Of a DNA stretch of 64,000 nucleotides, positions 1-8,982 are shown piece by piece. The position numbers and the translations under genes are program-made. The notes beneath the pieces are model-generated. The model worked only from the letters and a program-made list of their open reading frames with translations. It was not told the DNA's origin and did no database searches. Source of the DNA: Prochlorococcus sp. AG-409-P01 (lineage in GTDB: Bacteria; Cyanobacteriota; Cyanobacteriia; PCC-6307; Cyanobiaceae); assembly GCA_003215335.1 (NCBI GenBank), contig QCKM01000002.1:1-64000 (forward strand). Reading direction: 5' to 3'. Each line of letters starts with the position of its first letter. Positions within the stretch are counted from its first letter, which is position 1.

Positions 1-62
1 GAGATGCTTTACGAGGTCTTAACAGAATCAGCGAAACCCTTGATGGTTATTTGGCTTGTTGA
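1..62 (+). other. possible 3' end of a truncated upstream gene
   Basis: Two plus-strand frames are open from the window edge. One ends at a TGA at 60-62 and the other at a TAA at 64-66. The frame ending at 62 reads as a plausible protein tail (LNRISETLDGYLAC). Either would converge on, and slightly overlap, the minus-strand hydrolase that ends at 47. The stretch is too short to identify or to be sure that it is coding. Confidence 0.2.
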
Positions 63-979
63 ATAATTTGGAGCAGGACTTTATTTACCTCCTCTGGGCT
101 TTCATCATGGGGACAATGTCCCGACTCTTTTATTACTGCAAGAGATCTTATGCAGTTAATTGATGATGCCCAACTCTTTGCAATTTCAATTGGTTCCCAT
201 GGATCATCTTTTCCCCAGATAAGGTCCACAGGTACTTTCAGATCCTTCATGAGGTCTGGGGCCAAATGATCGTTGAAGATATTTATAAATCCTCGAAAAG
301 CTTCTGCTGCACCTGGTCTTTGACTGGGTAAGTGCAGCATTTTCACAAGGTCTTCATCTATATGTTTTCCACTTGGATATGCCTGTTTGAGGATCTTTCT
401 AATCACAGAAGGTTGTGCTGCATTATTGAAGAGACTTCTGCTTAGCCACCTTTGCTTGACCAAAGCTTTTAGCAAAGGCCTAGACCATTGCATTAACTTT
501 GGCTGTTCGGATAGGCGTTTGTCATCCATAGTCCTTTGGGCGCAGTCGATCAGAACGACACCCGAACAAGATTCCTCAAGCCTCTGAGCTGCCCTGAGGG
601 CCACCACTCCTCCAATTGAGTTGCCTATTAAGACAACAGGTTTTTGGACTATTTCGACACAGAAGTCTGCTATTTGGCATCCCCAGGAGTCGAAGCAATA
701 ATGGAAATCATTCTTTGACGTTGAGATATTTGCGAGCCTGGCATGGGGTTGGCTGCTGTTCCCGAAACCGATGAGATCGATTGCGAAGCATTGAGTTTGT
801 TGGGCTAATACTGGTTGATTGTGTCGCCAGTGCTCTTTGCAGGCTCCAAAGCCATGTATGAGGACTATTGCAGGGAGATTACTTTGGTCATTACCTTCTT
901 GGCTCCAGGCAACTTCCCAGTTTTTCCATGGCCAGATTTCGGTCAGTGATGAAGAGCAGTTTGAAGATGTCTTGGGCAT
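47..979 (-). CDS. alpha/beta hydrolase fold protein
   Basis: A 310-residue soluble alpha/beta hydrolase. The oxyanion region HGFGA is near residue 43, the nucleophile elbow GNSIGG near 118-123, the acidic residue lies in WGKDDPW near 255, and the catalytic histidine is in SGHCPHDE near 286. The complete Ser-Asp-His triad supports a working esterase, lipase or C-C hydrolase, but the substrate cannot be told from sequence. It is a paralogue of the hydrolase at 34071-34970: both share HGFGA followed by a HWR motif, and the GHCPHDE tail. Plastid-type chlorophyll dephytylases belong to the same broad group, so a pigment or lipid ester substrate is possible but unproven. It is divergent from mutY with a 54-bp gap. 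Confidence 0.8.
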   Translation of the reverse strand: MPKTSSNCSSSLTEIWPWKNWEVAWSQEGNDQSNLPAIVLIHGFGACKEHWRHNQPVLAQQTQCFAIDLIGFGNSSQPHARLANISTSKNDFHYCFDSWGCQIADFCVEIVQKPVVLIGNSIGGVVALRAAQRLEESCSGVVLIDCAQRTMDDKRLSEQPKLMQWSRPLLKALVKQRWLSRSLFNNAAQPSVIRKILKQAYPSGKHIDEDLVKMLHLPSQRPGAAEAFRGFINIFNDHLAPDLMKDLKVPVDLIWGKDDPWEPIEIAKSWASSINCIRSLAVIKESGHCPHDESPEEVNKVLLQIIQQAK

Positions 980-1033
980 ATTTAATGCTTATTGGATAGA
1001 GGAAATGTTTTGTAGTGTTTTTGGAAACCCACA

Positions 1034-2182
1034 GTGCTTGATACACGTTTTTTTTCAGATGAGATGCGGAAGCAGCTCCTTGAATGGTGGCAAATTCATG
1101 GACGACATGATTTGCCATGGAAGAGGGGTGACGTCATTTCTCTAGGGGCTTCTGATTTGCAAGGCAATACTTTCGAACTTGATCCATATCCGATTTGGGT
1201 GGCAGAAGTGATGCTTCAGCAGACTCAATTGAATGTCATGCTGCCTTATTGGAAGCGTTGGATGTTGGAGTTGCCAACGCGAGCGGATTTAATTTTTGCT
1301 TGCTTAGACAAGATACTTTTCCTTTGGAAAGGACTTGGCTATTACTCCAGGGCCCGTCGCCTTCATCAAGCAGCTATTCAATTAGGTGATGAACCTTGGC
1401 CTCGGACTTTGGATGCTTGGATGTCACTCCCTGGTATAGGCCGAACTACGGCAGGGAGCATTCTTTCAAGTGCTTTTAACCTTCCTTTCCCAATCTTGGA
1501 TGGGAATGTAACTCGAGTTTTGGCGAGGTTACAGGCATTTTCAATGCCACCAATCAAAGCAAAGACTTTGTTTTGGAGTTGGAGTGAAGCCTTGCTTGAT
1601 CGTGAGCAACCTCGAGATTTCAATCAGGCTTTGATGGATTTGGGTGCTTTGATTTGTATACCAGGGAAACCACAGTGCTTTTTGTGTCCATGGCAAGAAC
1701 ATTGCTCTGCTTACTCTTATGGTTGTCAGAGCAAATTGCCCGTGAAAGGAAAAGCTAGGGAGTCCCCTTACAAAGTTATTGGGGTCGGGATAGTTTTGAA
1801 TGAGCTTGGTGAGGTCTTGATTGATCAAAGGCACAATGAAGGCCTTCTAGGTGGGTTGTGGGAATTCCCAGGAGGCAAGCAAGACCCTGGTGAGACTATT
1901 CAAGCCACTATTTCTAGGGAATTAAAGGAAGAATTAGATATTGAGGTTGAGGTTGGGGAGGAGTTGATTGTTTTAAACCATTCTTATAGTCATATGAAGC
2001 TTTGCTTCGTAGTTCGTCTTTGCCGAATGATTGCTGGAAGGCCTAAACCACTGGCAAGTCAGCAAATTCGCTGGGTGCAACCAGAAGACCTTGATCAATA
2101 TGCTTTCCCTGCAGCAAATGCCAAGATTATTTCTGCTCTTTTGGAATATTTTCAAGATAAAAACTCTATTCCGATTCTTTAG
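1034..2182 (+). CDS. mutY: A/G-specific adenine glycosylase with C-terminal Nudix domain
   Basis: MutY removes adenine mispaired with 8-oxoguanine. EVMLQQTQ carries the catalytic Glu near residue 58. LPGIGRTTA (132-140) is the helix-hairpin-helix and LDGNV holds the conserved Asp156. Four cysteines (208, 215, 218, 224; spacing 6-2-5) form the [4Fe-4S] site. Between PWK (28-30) and PYPIW (51-55) lies an insert of about 18 residues compared with E. coli MutY. The C-terminal third (about 245-375) is a MutT-like domain with a nearly complete Nudix box at 281-304 (G-x5-E-x7-RE-L-x-EE, the late Gly replaced by Asp). The ATG at 1034 gives the full N terminus. Confidence 0.95.
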   Translation: MLDTRFFSDEMRKQLLEWWQIHGRHDLPWKRGDVISLGASDLQGNTFELDPYPIWVAEVMLQQTQLNVMLPYWKRWMLELPTRADLIFACLDKILFLWKGLGYYSRARRLHQAAIQLGDEPWPRTLDAWMSLPGIGRTTAGSILSSAFNLPFPILDGNVTRVLARLQAFSMPPIKAKTLFWSWSEALLDREQPRDFNQALMDLGALICIPGKPQCFLCPWQEHCSAYSYGCQSKLPVKGKARESPYKVIGVGIVLNELGEVLIDQRHNEGLLGGLWEFPGGKQDPGETIQATISRELKEELDIEVEVGEELIVLNHSYSHMKLCFVVRLCRMIAGRPKPLASQQIRWVQPEDLDQYAFPAANAKIISALLEYFQDKNSIPIL

Positions 2183-2199
2183 TTTTAACTAAATTCAAC

Positions 2200-3234
2200 T
2201 TGTCTGAGCGGGTGATTCAATCAATTGATTCTTTTCCAAGTGTGCTCTGTCTAGGAGAGGCCTTAGTAGATCGTTTGGGTCCTTTGGGAGGAGACCCTGC
2301 TATTGATCAACCAGTTGAAGATTGTTTAGGTGGAGCTCCAGCGAATGTTGCATGTGGGCTGGCGCGTTTAGGAGTGAAAGCAGCCTTTTTAGGTTGTCTT
2401 GGTGATGATTGGATCGGAGAAAGTTTTCAGGAATTGATGCGTTCAAGAGATATCAATATGGATGCTTTGCAAATTGATGCGTCTAGACCAAGTCGAATTG
2501 TCTTGGTAAGTAGAACGGTTACTGGAGAAAGGGTATTTAAAGGTTTTGCTGGGAGTAAAGGAGACGGTTTCGCTGATCAAGCAATAGAAGTGACACATTT
2601 AAAAAAACACTTGCCGTTGTTGGCAACCAAAGCTAAATGGTTGTTGCTTGGTTCAATCCCTTTGGCATCAAGGATCTCAGCTGAGTCCTTGCTTTGGACC
2701 ATTGAATATGTCAAGCGATTCAATCTGAGTATTGCGCTTGATGTGAATTGGCGACCAACTTTTTGGGATCCAACCCTTTCTCCTGATGTTGGCCCAACAA
2801 GTAATGCAATCCAAGCAATCGAAAGGCTTTTTGGGCATGCTGCTTTGATTAAGTTGGCCAGGGAAGAAGCGCAGTGGTTTTTCAATACAGATGAACCTGC
2901 AAGGATTGCTCGATCACTCACCACGCAGCCAGATGTTGTTGTCACTGATGGTGCCAATCCTGTTAAGTGGTGTATTGGGGGGTTGACTGGACAGACGGAG
3001 GCTTTGTCCCCAGCAGTGGTTGTTGATACCACTGGCGCTGGAGACGCTTTTACCGCAGGCTTGTTGCATCAATTTTTAACTCTGCATTTATCTTCAATAG
3101 ACGAACAAAAAGTTCATGAGATGGTGCGCTTTGCAGCTGCATGTGGAGCATTGGTATGTGGAGGGGCTGGCGCGATTGACCCACAACCAACCAAAGATCA
3201 AGCAGAGCTTTTTTTGTCTTCTCCTTTTGCTTGA
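2200..3234 (+). CDS. PfkB-family carbohydrate kinase (fructokinase-like)
   Basis: A 344-residue ribokinase/PfkB-fold sugar kinase. The first signature, GGAPANVACGLARLG, is at about 44-58. The second, DTTGAGDAFTAG, is at about 277-288 and contains the catalytic base Asp282 and the anion hole. The overall pattern resembles cyanobacterial fructokinases, which phosphorylate fructose to fructose 6-phosphate, but sugar specificity is inferred. The frame has no ATG near the conserved N terminus, so the start is TTG 2200 or GTG 2212. It begins 17 bp after mutY and is probably co-transcribed. Its last 37 bp overlap the convergent tsaE gene. Confidence 0.85.
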   Translation: MSERVIQSIDSFPSVLCLGEALVDRLGPLGGDPAIDQPVEDCLGGAPANVACGLARLGVKAAFLGCLGDDWIGESFQELMRSRDINMDALQIDASRPSRIVLVSRTVTGERVFKGFAGSKGDGFADQAIEVTHLKKHLPLLATKAKWLLLGSIPLASRISAESLLWTIEYVKRFNLSIALDVNWRPTFWDPTLSPDVGPTSNAIQAIERLFGHAALIKLAREEAQWFFNTDEPARIARSLTTQPDVVVTDGANPVKWCIGGLTGQTEALSPAVVVDTTGAGDAFTAGLLHQFLTLHLSSIDEQKVHEMVRFAAACGALVCGGAGAIDPQPTKDQAELFLSSPFA

Positions 3235-3716
3235 GGGGTCACTAGTTGAGCAATGCGGCCACCTTGTTGATGATGATCTATTTGAAGCAGCCATGCTTCG
3301 GACAAGCTCAGGCTTAATCTTTCGGGCCATTCAACAGCCATGATCGCGTTAATTGCTTGGGCTTCTTCCTCTTCTTGGAGGAAAAGTTCATTTGCCATTA
3401 AGGGGTTTTCTAGTCGATAAAGGTCTAGATGAATAAGTGGTGGCTTGCCATTCGGATAATGCTGGGCGAGGGCGAAGGTTGGACTTGTAATTGGCTCTCG
3501 GATCCCAATCTCGGAAGCAATGCCTTGTACTAAAGAGGTTTTCCCAGCTCCTAATGGCCCTTGAAGAAGTAGCACGGTGAAAGCCGGCTGAACTCTTACT
3601 AGATATGCGCCAAGGTTTTTTGTGGCTGTCAAGTCAGTTAAGACCCAGCACTTATCTGTAGATTGCTCCTCAAGCGAACCCGAAGCTTCGGAAAATTCGC
3701 AGAGATTCTTATCCAA
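3198..3716 (-). CDS. tsaE: tRNA threonylcarbamoyladenosine synthesis ATPase TsaE
   Basis: TsaE (YjeE family) is the small ATPase that assists TsaB/TsaD in making t6A37 on ANN-decoding tRNAs. The Walker A motif GPLGAGKTS is at residues 53-61. The switch region [12 protein letters not shown] and the acidic HLDLYRL strand follow in the family order. At 172 residues it is slightly longer than the typical 150-160, with a variable N-terminal extension. Its 3' end overlaps the end of the sugar kinase gene; its 5' end is divergent from ahcY with 26 bp between starts, a very compact promoter space. Confidence 0.9.
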   Translation of the reverse strand: MDKNLCEFSEASGSLEEQSTDKCWVLTDLTATKNLGAYLVRVQPAFTVLLLQGPLGAGKTSLVQGIASEIGIREPITSPTFALAQHYPNGKPPLIHLDLYRLENPLMANELFLQEEEEAQAINAIMAVEWPERLSLSLSEAWLLQIDHHQQGGRIAQLVTPQAKGEDKKSSA

Positions 3717-3742
3717 GATTCCCCCTCAGGGAGCTTTTAACC

Positions 3743-5173
3743 ATGGTGGCAGTTCAAGCATCTACTTCGTCGAAGCAGGCAGTGCCTAACTACGTTGTAG
3801 CAGAAATAGGCTTAGCAGATTTCGGTCGTAAGGAAATCACCATTGCTGAAACTGAGATGCCTGGTCTAATGGCTTTGCGCAAGCGTTTTGGTGAAGAGAA
3901 GCCTTTGGAAGGAGCTCGTATTGCTGGCAGTTTGCATATGACAATTCAAACAGCAGTTTTGATTGAAACGCTGGTTGCTCTAGGCGCAGAAGTTCGTTGG
4001 GCGTCTTGCAATATTTTCTCAACTCAAGACCATGCTGCATCAGCGATTGCAGCAAGCGGAATTCCCGTTTTTGCTACTAAAGGTGAGACCTTAGAGGAAT
4101 ATTGGCAATACACCCATTACATCCTCGAATGGGGTGATGGAGGAACGCCAAACATGATTTTGGATGATGGTGGAGATGCCACTGGGCTTGTCATGCTTGG
4201 TAGCAAGGCAGAGAAAGATGCATCACTTCTTGAGAATCCTTCAAATGAGGAAGAGCAGGCTCTTTTTGCTTCTGTTCGCACAAAGTTGGCTGAGGATCCA
4301 ACTTTTTATTCACGTGTAAAAGGCAATATTCAAGGGGTTACTGAAGAGACAACCACTGGTGTTGCTCGTTTATATCAAATGCAGAAACGTGGTGAGTTGC
4401 CTTTCCCTGCAATCAATGTCAATGATTCCGTGACTAAGAGTAAGTTCGACAATTTATATGGCTGCCGTGAATCACTAGTTGATGGAATAAAGAGGGCAAC
4501 AGATGTAATGGTTGCCGGCAAGGTTGCTTTAGTCATGGGCTATGGGGATGTTGGCAAGGGCTCAGCTCAGTCACTTCGAGGCTTAGGTGCGACTGTGATG
4601 GTTGCTGAGATCGATCCGATCTGTGCATTGCAGGCTGCAATGGAGGGTTACCGAGTAGTTCGCTTAGATCAGGTTGTGAATGAGGTGGATATCTTTGTGA
4701 CTGCAACTGGAAATTTTCAGGTGATCCGACATGAACACTTGGTTTGTATGAAAGATGAGGCGATTGTTTGCAATATTGGTCATTTTGATAATGAAATTGA
4801 TGTTGCTTCCTTGAGAAAATATCAATGGGAAAACATCAAGCCTCAGGTTGATCACATCACTTTGCCAAGTGGGAATCGTATTATTCTGTTGGCTGAAGGT
4901 CGTTTGGTGAACTTAGGTTGTGCTACTGGCCACCCAAGCTTTGTTATGAGTAATTCATTTACAAATCAAGTGTTAGCCCAGATTGAGCTTTTTACTAAAA
5001 AGCAGGAATATCGCGATCAGGTTTATGTCTTACCAAAGCATCTTGATGAAATGGTTGCTCGTTTGCACCTGGAGAAAATCGGCGCTTGTTTAACTGAACT
5101 CACTCTTCAACAAGCTGAATACATAAACGTTTCTGTTGAAGGACCTTTTAAGCCAGATCACTATCGTTATTAA
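3743..5173 (+). CDS. ahcY: S-adenosylhomocysteine hydrolase
   Basis: A 476-residue adenosylhomocysteinase. It reversibly splits S-adenosylhomocysteine to adenosine and homocysteine and so protects SAM-dependent methylation from product inhibition. Conserved blocks visible are [24 protein letters not shown]-like substrate-site residues ([10 protein letters not shown]), the NAD-binding loop [11 protein letters not shown] starting near residue 266, and the C-terminal KPDHYRY that closes the NAD site of the neighbouring subunit. Length and the intact C terminus indicate a complete enzyme. The ATG at 3743 follows a purine-rich stretch. Confidence 0.97.
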   Translation: MVAVQASTSSKQAVPNYVVAEIGLADFGRKEITIAETEMPGLMALRKRFGEEKPLEGARIAGSLHMTIQTAVLIETLVALGAEVRWASCNIFSTQDHAASAIAASGIPVFATKGETLEEYWQYTHYILEWGDGGTPNMILDDGGDATGLVMLGSKAEKDASLLENPSNEEEQALFASVRTKLAEDPTFYSRVKGNIQGVTEETTTGVARLYQMQKRGELPFPAINVNDSVTKSKFDNLYGCRESLVDGIKRATDVMVAGKVALVMGYGDVGKGSAQSLRGLGATVMVAEIDPICALQAAMEGYRVVRLDQVVNEVDIFVTATGNFQVIRHEHLVCMKDEAIVCNIGHFDNEIDVASLRKYQWENIKPQVDHITLPSGNRIILLAEGRLVNLGCATGHPSFVMSNSFTNQVLAQIELFTKKQEYRDQVYVLPKHLDEMVARLHLEKIGACLTELTLQQAEYINVSVEGPFKPDHYRY

Positions 5174-5225
5174 TTTAGGTGCAGCTTCTTTTCATGCTTT
5201 CAAACAAGTTTTTTATCTGTAAGGG

Positions 5226-5885
5226 ATGGGAATTTCCGAGCTAATTATTCAGTTACCGCATTTAATCGGTAAAGCTGTTGAATCCAACCAGTTGATGGGA
5301 TACATCGCGATTTTGCTGGCGATGTTCTTGGAAAACTTATTCCCACCAATTCCATCAGAACTGATCATGCCCCTTGGGGGGTTTTACGTTCAACAGGGAC
5401 AACTTGATTTTTTGCCTGTTGTCATCGCTGGTTTGATGGGTACTTTGTTAGGTGCCCTCCCTTGGTATGGAATCGGGCGCTTAATAAATGAAGAACGTAT
5501 TGAGAATTGGCTCAGACGTTATGGACGTTGGATTGGCATTAGTGCTGATGAGTTAGCTCGTAGTCGCCGTTGGTTCAGTCGATATGGGACCTCCCTAGTT
5601 TTTTGGGGACGTCTTGTTCCAGGAATTAGAACTTTGATCTCAGTCCCAGCAGGTATTGAGATGATGCCTTTGGTACCTTTTTTGATTTGGACCTCACTGG
5701 GGAGCTTGATTTGGACCCTTCTCTTGACTTGGTCTGGACTCGTTTTAGGAGAGGGTTATCAGTCGGTTGAAATATGGATTGACCCTGTCTCTAAATTTGT
5801 GAAGGCAGGTTTGATTTTGAGTTTGATCGTTGGTCTGATTTGGTTGGGCTTACGAACTTTTCGCAAGTTGAATCAAAGTAAATGA
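5226..5885 (+). CDS. DedA-family inner membrane protein
   Basis: A 219-residue polytopic protein of the DedA (VTT/SNARE-associated) family, which moves or maintains polyprenyl-phosphate and phospholipids across the membrane. The family hallmarks are present: the early LENLFPPIPSELIMPLGG with an acidic residue, the reentrant-like G-rich segment LMGTLLGALPWYGIG, and the FWGRLVPGIRTLISVPAGI motif with conserved arginines. Four to five hydrophobic segments are visible. It lies 52 bp downstream of ahcY on the same strand and ends 16 bp from the convergent ssb gene. Confidence 0.9.
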   Translation: MGISELIIQLPHLIGKAVESNQLMGYIAILLAMFLENLFPPIPSELIMPLGGFYVQQGQLDFLPVVIAGLMGTLLGALPWYGIGRLINEERIENWLRRYGRWIGISADELARSRRWFSRYGTSLVFWGRLVPGIRTLISVPAGIEMMPLVPFLIWTSLGSLIWTLLLTWSGLVLGEGYQSVEIWIDPVSKFVKAGLILSLIVGLIWLGLRTFRKLNQSK

Positions 5886-5901
5886 GACTTTGGTATTGAC
5901 T

Positions 5902-6273
5902 TTAGAAGGGAATTTCATCGTCGTTTGGTGCCTGCCCAAAATTATTGGATTCCGAGTCCCGTTTAGATCCGAGCAGATCTAGCCTCTCAACACGAACAAC
6001 AGGCTTGCTTCTTTCTTCGCCAGTGTTGCGATCATTCCAGCGATCAAGTTTGAAGCTACCAGTAATACCTATTAGTGAACCTTTTTTGACATAGTCAGCT
6101 GCCACTTGGGCTTGCTTGCCCCAAATTTCTAAGTTGAACCAGTCTGGCTCGTCGTTTCTATTGCGGCGGTTTACTGCAATTGTCAGGTTTGCGACAACGC
6201 TCCCAGATTCGAAATAGCGGACTTCTGGGTCTCTGCCAGCTCGCCCAACCAATGTGATCGTATTGATACTCAT
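5902..6273 (-). CDS. ssb: single-stranded DNA-binding protein
   Basis: An OB-fold SSB that coats single-stranded DNA during replication and repair. The Met at 6273 gives MSINTITLVGRAGRDPEVRYF, matching the usual cyanobacterial N terminus, so the extra in-frame residues up to 6306 are probably not translated. The core GSVVANLTIAVNRR, WFNLEIWGKQAQVAADYVKKG and DRNTGEERSKP segments are present. The acidic tail ends in DDEIPF, the standard tip that recruits partner proteins. At 123 residues it has almost no disordered linker, typical of streamlined cyanobacteria. Confidence 0.95.
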   Translation of the reverse strand: MSINTITLVGRAGRDPEVRYFESGSVVANLTIAVNRRNRNDEPDWFNLEIWGKQAQVAADYVKKGSLIGITGSFKLDRWNDRNTGEERSKPVVRVERLDLLGSKRDSESNNFGQAPNDDEIPF

Positions 6274-6412
6274 AGGGGTTTTTAATCTTGGATTTTGCTT
6301 AATCATGCGACAAGGTGCGTAAGAATGGCTTCAAGAATTTTTGAATTCAACTTTTATTTATTTGGTGGCTTGCTAGGGCTCCTATGATTCGCCGAATTAA
6401 GAGTTAAGGATT

Positions 6413-7465
6413 GTGTTCTTCCGTCGTTTCAAGCTATCCCGCGATATCGGCATAGACCTTGGTACCGCTAATACCTTGATTTATGTGTCCGGTAAAGGAA
6501 TTGTTCTTCAAGAACCATCTGTTGTGGCAATGGATCTTGAGCAAGGTGTGCCGATGGCGGTTGGTGATGAAGCCAAGCTTATGCTGGGCCGCACTCCGGG
6601 GAATATTCGTGCTGTTCGTCCATTAAGAGATGGCGTCATATCTGATTTCTATGCCGCGGAACAGATGCTTAAGAGCTTTATACAAAAGTCAAATGAAGGT
6701 CGCGGAATTGTTGCTCCAAGATTAGTTATTGGAATTCCCAGTGGTGTTACAGATGTTGAGCGCCGCGCTGTGCGCGAGGCGGGAATGGCTGGAGCTAGGG
6801 AAGTGCATCTAATAGATGAGCCTGTTGCAGCAGCTATCGGTGCATCTCTTCCAGTAACAGAACCAGTGGGCACCATGATTGTGGATATTGGTGGAGGAAC
6901 TACTGAGGTGGCCGTATTAAGTCTTGGGGGAACAGTTTTGAGTGAATCTGTTCGGGTGGCTGGAGATGAAATTAATGATGCCATAGGTGTTTATTTGAAG
7001 AAGGTTCATAATCTTGTTGTTGGAGAGCGAACGGCTGAGGAGATCAAGATCCGCATTGGCTCTGCATTCCCAGATAATGATTTTGATCTTCAATCAATGG
7101 ATGTAAGAGGGCTCCACCTCTTATCTGGCCTGCCACGATCTATCAATTTGCAGGCAGGTGATTTAAGAGAAGCAATGGCAGAACCGCTTAATAAGATCGT
7201 TGAAGCTGTCAAGAAAACTCTTGAATTAACTCCACCTGAATTGGCCGCAGATATTGTTGATCGAGGAATCATGCTTGCTGGTGGAGGTGCAAAAGTCCGC
7301 GGTATTAGTGATCTGGTTAGCCATGAGACAGGGATCTTTACTCATGTAGCAGAAGAGCCTCTTCTTTGTGTTGTAAAAGGTTGTGGCCAAGTCCTTGAAG
7401 ATTTCAAGCGATTGAAGAGGGTGGTAGATACACCTGAATTTGCTCGTTCATCGCTCTCTGGATGA
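6413..7465 (+). CDS. mreB: rod-shape determining protein MreB
   Basis: A 350-residue bacterial actin that forms membrane-associated filaments guiding the wall elongation machine. The actin-fold phosphate loops are visible: DIGIDLGTANTLIY (phosphate 1), IVDIGGGTTEVAVL (phosphate 2), and the adenosine loop LAGGGAKVRG. The start is GTG at 6413, just before the amphipathic N-terminal segment FFRRFKLSRDIG. It heads an mreB-mreC-mreD operon in which each stop codon overlaps the next start. Many Prochlorococcus are small cocci, so the retained operon suggests a role in wall growth rather than rod form. Confidence 0.97.
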   Translation: MFFRRFKLSRDIGIDLGTANTLIYVSGKGIVLQEPSVVAMDLEQGVPMAVGDEAKLMLGRTPGNIRAVRPLRDGVISDFYAAEQMLKSFIQKSNEGRGIVAPRLVIGIPSGVTDVERRAVREAGMAGAREVHLIDEPVAAAIGASLPVTEPVGTMIVDIGGGTTEVAVLSLGGTVLSESVRVAGDEINDAIGVYLKKVHNLVVGERTAEEIKIRIGSAFPDNDFDLQSMDVRGLHLLSGLPRSINLQAGDLREAMAEPLNKIVEAVKKTLELTPPELAADIVDRGIMLAGGGAKVRGISDLVSHETGIFTHVAEEPLLCVVKGCGQVLEDFKRLKRVVDTPEFARSSLSG

Positions 7466-8214
7466 AGTTAATGGGGCCCTATCCATGGGCTTTGCCAGTA
7501 ATAATTCGTCGGTTTCGACGATTCTTGCCTTGGCTTTTAGTGGGTTGCAGCTTTGGCATTGTTCGTTGGAGTAAAGGGGCTTTTTTTGCTGATACTTATG
7601 CTTTTTTGAGTAGACCTTTTTGGCCTGGTACAGCTCAAAGAGAATGGATTCAAGCAGGACAGAGGCTTGAAAACAAAAGCAAAATTAGTTTGCTTGAAAA
7701 GGACAATGCAAGATTGAGGGGTCTTTTATCTCTTCAGAAATCTTTCAGGAACAATGAGACTTCTGCTGCGGTGATCTCGCGAAAAACTCAAGGATGGTCT
7801 CAACAGTTTGAACTTAGTAAGGGAAGCTTGCAAGGAATTGCTAAAGGTGATCCAGTCATGGGCCCCGGGGGATTAGTCGGGGTTATTGATAGCGTCACGC
7901 CATTGACATCTCGCGTCAGACTTCTTACTGCTCCTGGGAGCCGCATTGGGGTATGGGTACCCAGATCAAGCCATCACGGACTTCTTTTGGGGAGAGGAAC
8001 TAGTCGACCTCAATTGATTTTTCTTGCGAAGGACCCTTTGGTGATGCCAGGCGATCTTGTTAGCACCTCTCCTGTCAGTACTTTGGTTCCGCCGAATATT
8101 CCTATAGGGATTATTCAGTCTGTCGATAACCTTGCAATCCCAGCTCCGATTGCAGTAGTTCAATTAATAGCGGCACCTGAAGCCATTGATTGGGTGCAGG
8201 TAAAGATTCGATGA
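7462..8214 (+). CDS. mreC: rod-shape determining protein MreC
   Basis: A 250-residue bitopic membrane protein. One N-terminal hydrophobic segment (about residues 18-36) is followed by a short coiled-coil (KSKISLLEKDNARLRGLLSL) and the two beta-barrel domains. In the elongasome MreC links MreB filaments to penicillin-binding protein 2 and RodA. The ATG at 7462 overlaps the mreB stop as ATGA, indicating translational coupling. The glycine-rich GDPVMGPGGLVGVI motif in the first barrel is characteristic of the family. Confidence 0.93.
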   Translation: MKLMGPYPWALPVIIRRFRRFLPWLLVGCSFGIVRWSKGAFFADTYAFLSRPFWPGTAQREWIQAGQRLENKSKISLLEKDNARLRGLLSLQKSFRNNETSAAVISRKTQGWSQQFELSKGSLQGIAKGDPVMGPGGLVGVIDSVTPLTSRVRLLTAPGSRIGVWVPRSSHHGLLLGRGTSRPQLIFLAKDPLVMPGDLVSTSPVSTLVPPNIPIGIIQSVDNLAIPAPIAVVQLIAAPEAIDWVQVKIR

Positions 8215-8726
8215 TTCCAGTACGACTTCATAAACGTCCAATATGTTTGGCTTCGGTCCTTATGGTTCCACTCCTTTACCTTGGAGCTCCTAATTGGTTG
8301 AAGCTCTCTGGAGTTACGCCTTGTTGGGCAGTTTTGTGGTTGTTGCCTTGGGCTCTGGAGGATGGGCCTTTATCGGGAATTTGTGCAGGTCTATTTTTGG
8401 GTCTTTGGATTGATGGACTCAGTCTTGATGGACCTACTTATATCCCTACATTGATGCTTTTGGGTTTTTGGTGGGGCAGATTGGGTAGGCGCGGTCCGCC
8501 TATTGAGAGAAGTTATAACCTTGGTTTGTTGGGGTGGATAGGAAGTTTTTTTGTTGGTTTAAGTATCTGGGTGCAAATTATGTTTATTGAAATGAATACC
8601 CCTCTTGATTGGATTCATTCGTGGGGTTTTTATACGCTATTGGCTCAATCAATCCTTACGGGGATAATGGCTCCAATAATTGGTTCATGGCTCTTATTGC
8701 TTTGGCGCGGGAAGCTTTCTTCTTAA
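8211..8726 (+). CDS. mreD: rod-shape determining protein MreD
   Basis: A 171-residue, very hydrophobic protein with about five transmembrane segments, in the position expected of MreD after mreC. The ATG at 8211 overlaps the mreC stop (ATGA) and is preferred over the in-frame TTG at 8190. MreD sequences are poorly conserved, so the call rests mainly on hydrophobicity, size and operon position. The WALEDGPLSGICAGLFLGLWIDGLS segment resembles the loop found in other cyanobacterial MreDs. Confidence 0.85.
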   Translation: MIPVRLHKRPICLASVLMVPLLYLGAPNWLKLSGVTPCWAVLWLLPWALEDGPLSGICAGLFLGLWIDGLSLDGPTYIPTLMLLGFWWGRLGRRGPPIERSYNLGLLGWIGSFFVGLSIWVQIMFIEMNTPLDWIHSWGFYTLLAQSILTGIMAPIIGSWLLLLWRGKLSS

Positions 8727-8867
8727 ATCGTTAAAAATTAATTTCTTATCTAATTTAATGGTCAATGTTTTCTGCATCAATATTTTGGGCTTGAGATAGC
8801 AGATACTTTTGTGCTCAACTTGCTTTGCTGTTATCAAAAGTGACTAGCAAATATCGGATTTGCTAAG

Positions 8868-8873
8868 TATAAA
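8868..8873 (+). promoter_or_regulatory. possible -10 element upstream of the response regulator
   Basis: The 256-bp AT-rich gap between mreD and the response regulator contains TATAAA (within AAGTATAAATGC) about 110 bp upstream of the chosen start codon. I see no convincing -35 and no HLR1-type direct repeat. The gap suggests that the regulator has its own promoter instead of being read only with mreBCD. Confidence 0.3.
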
Positions 8874-8982
8874 TGCTGTCGAAATATAAAAAAAATAGAA
8901 AAACTCTGGACTTGTAGGCCTATTAGCGACTTTTAGATTGGGTGGGAAGGGTATAGTTGTTTTTCTACATGAGGAAATGCTG

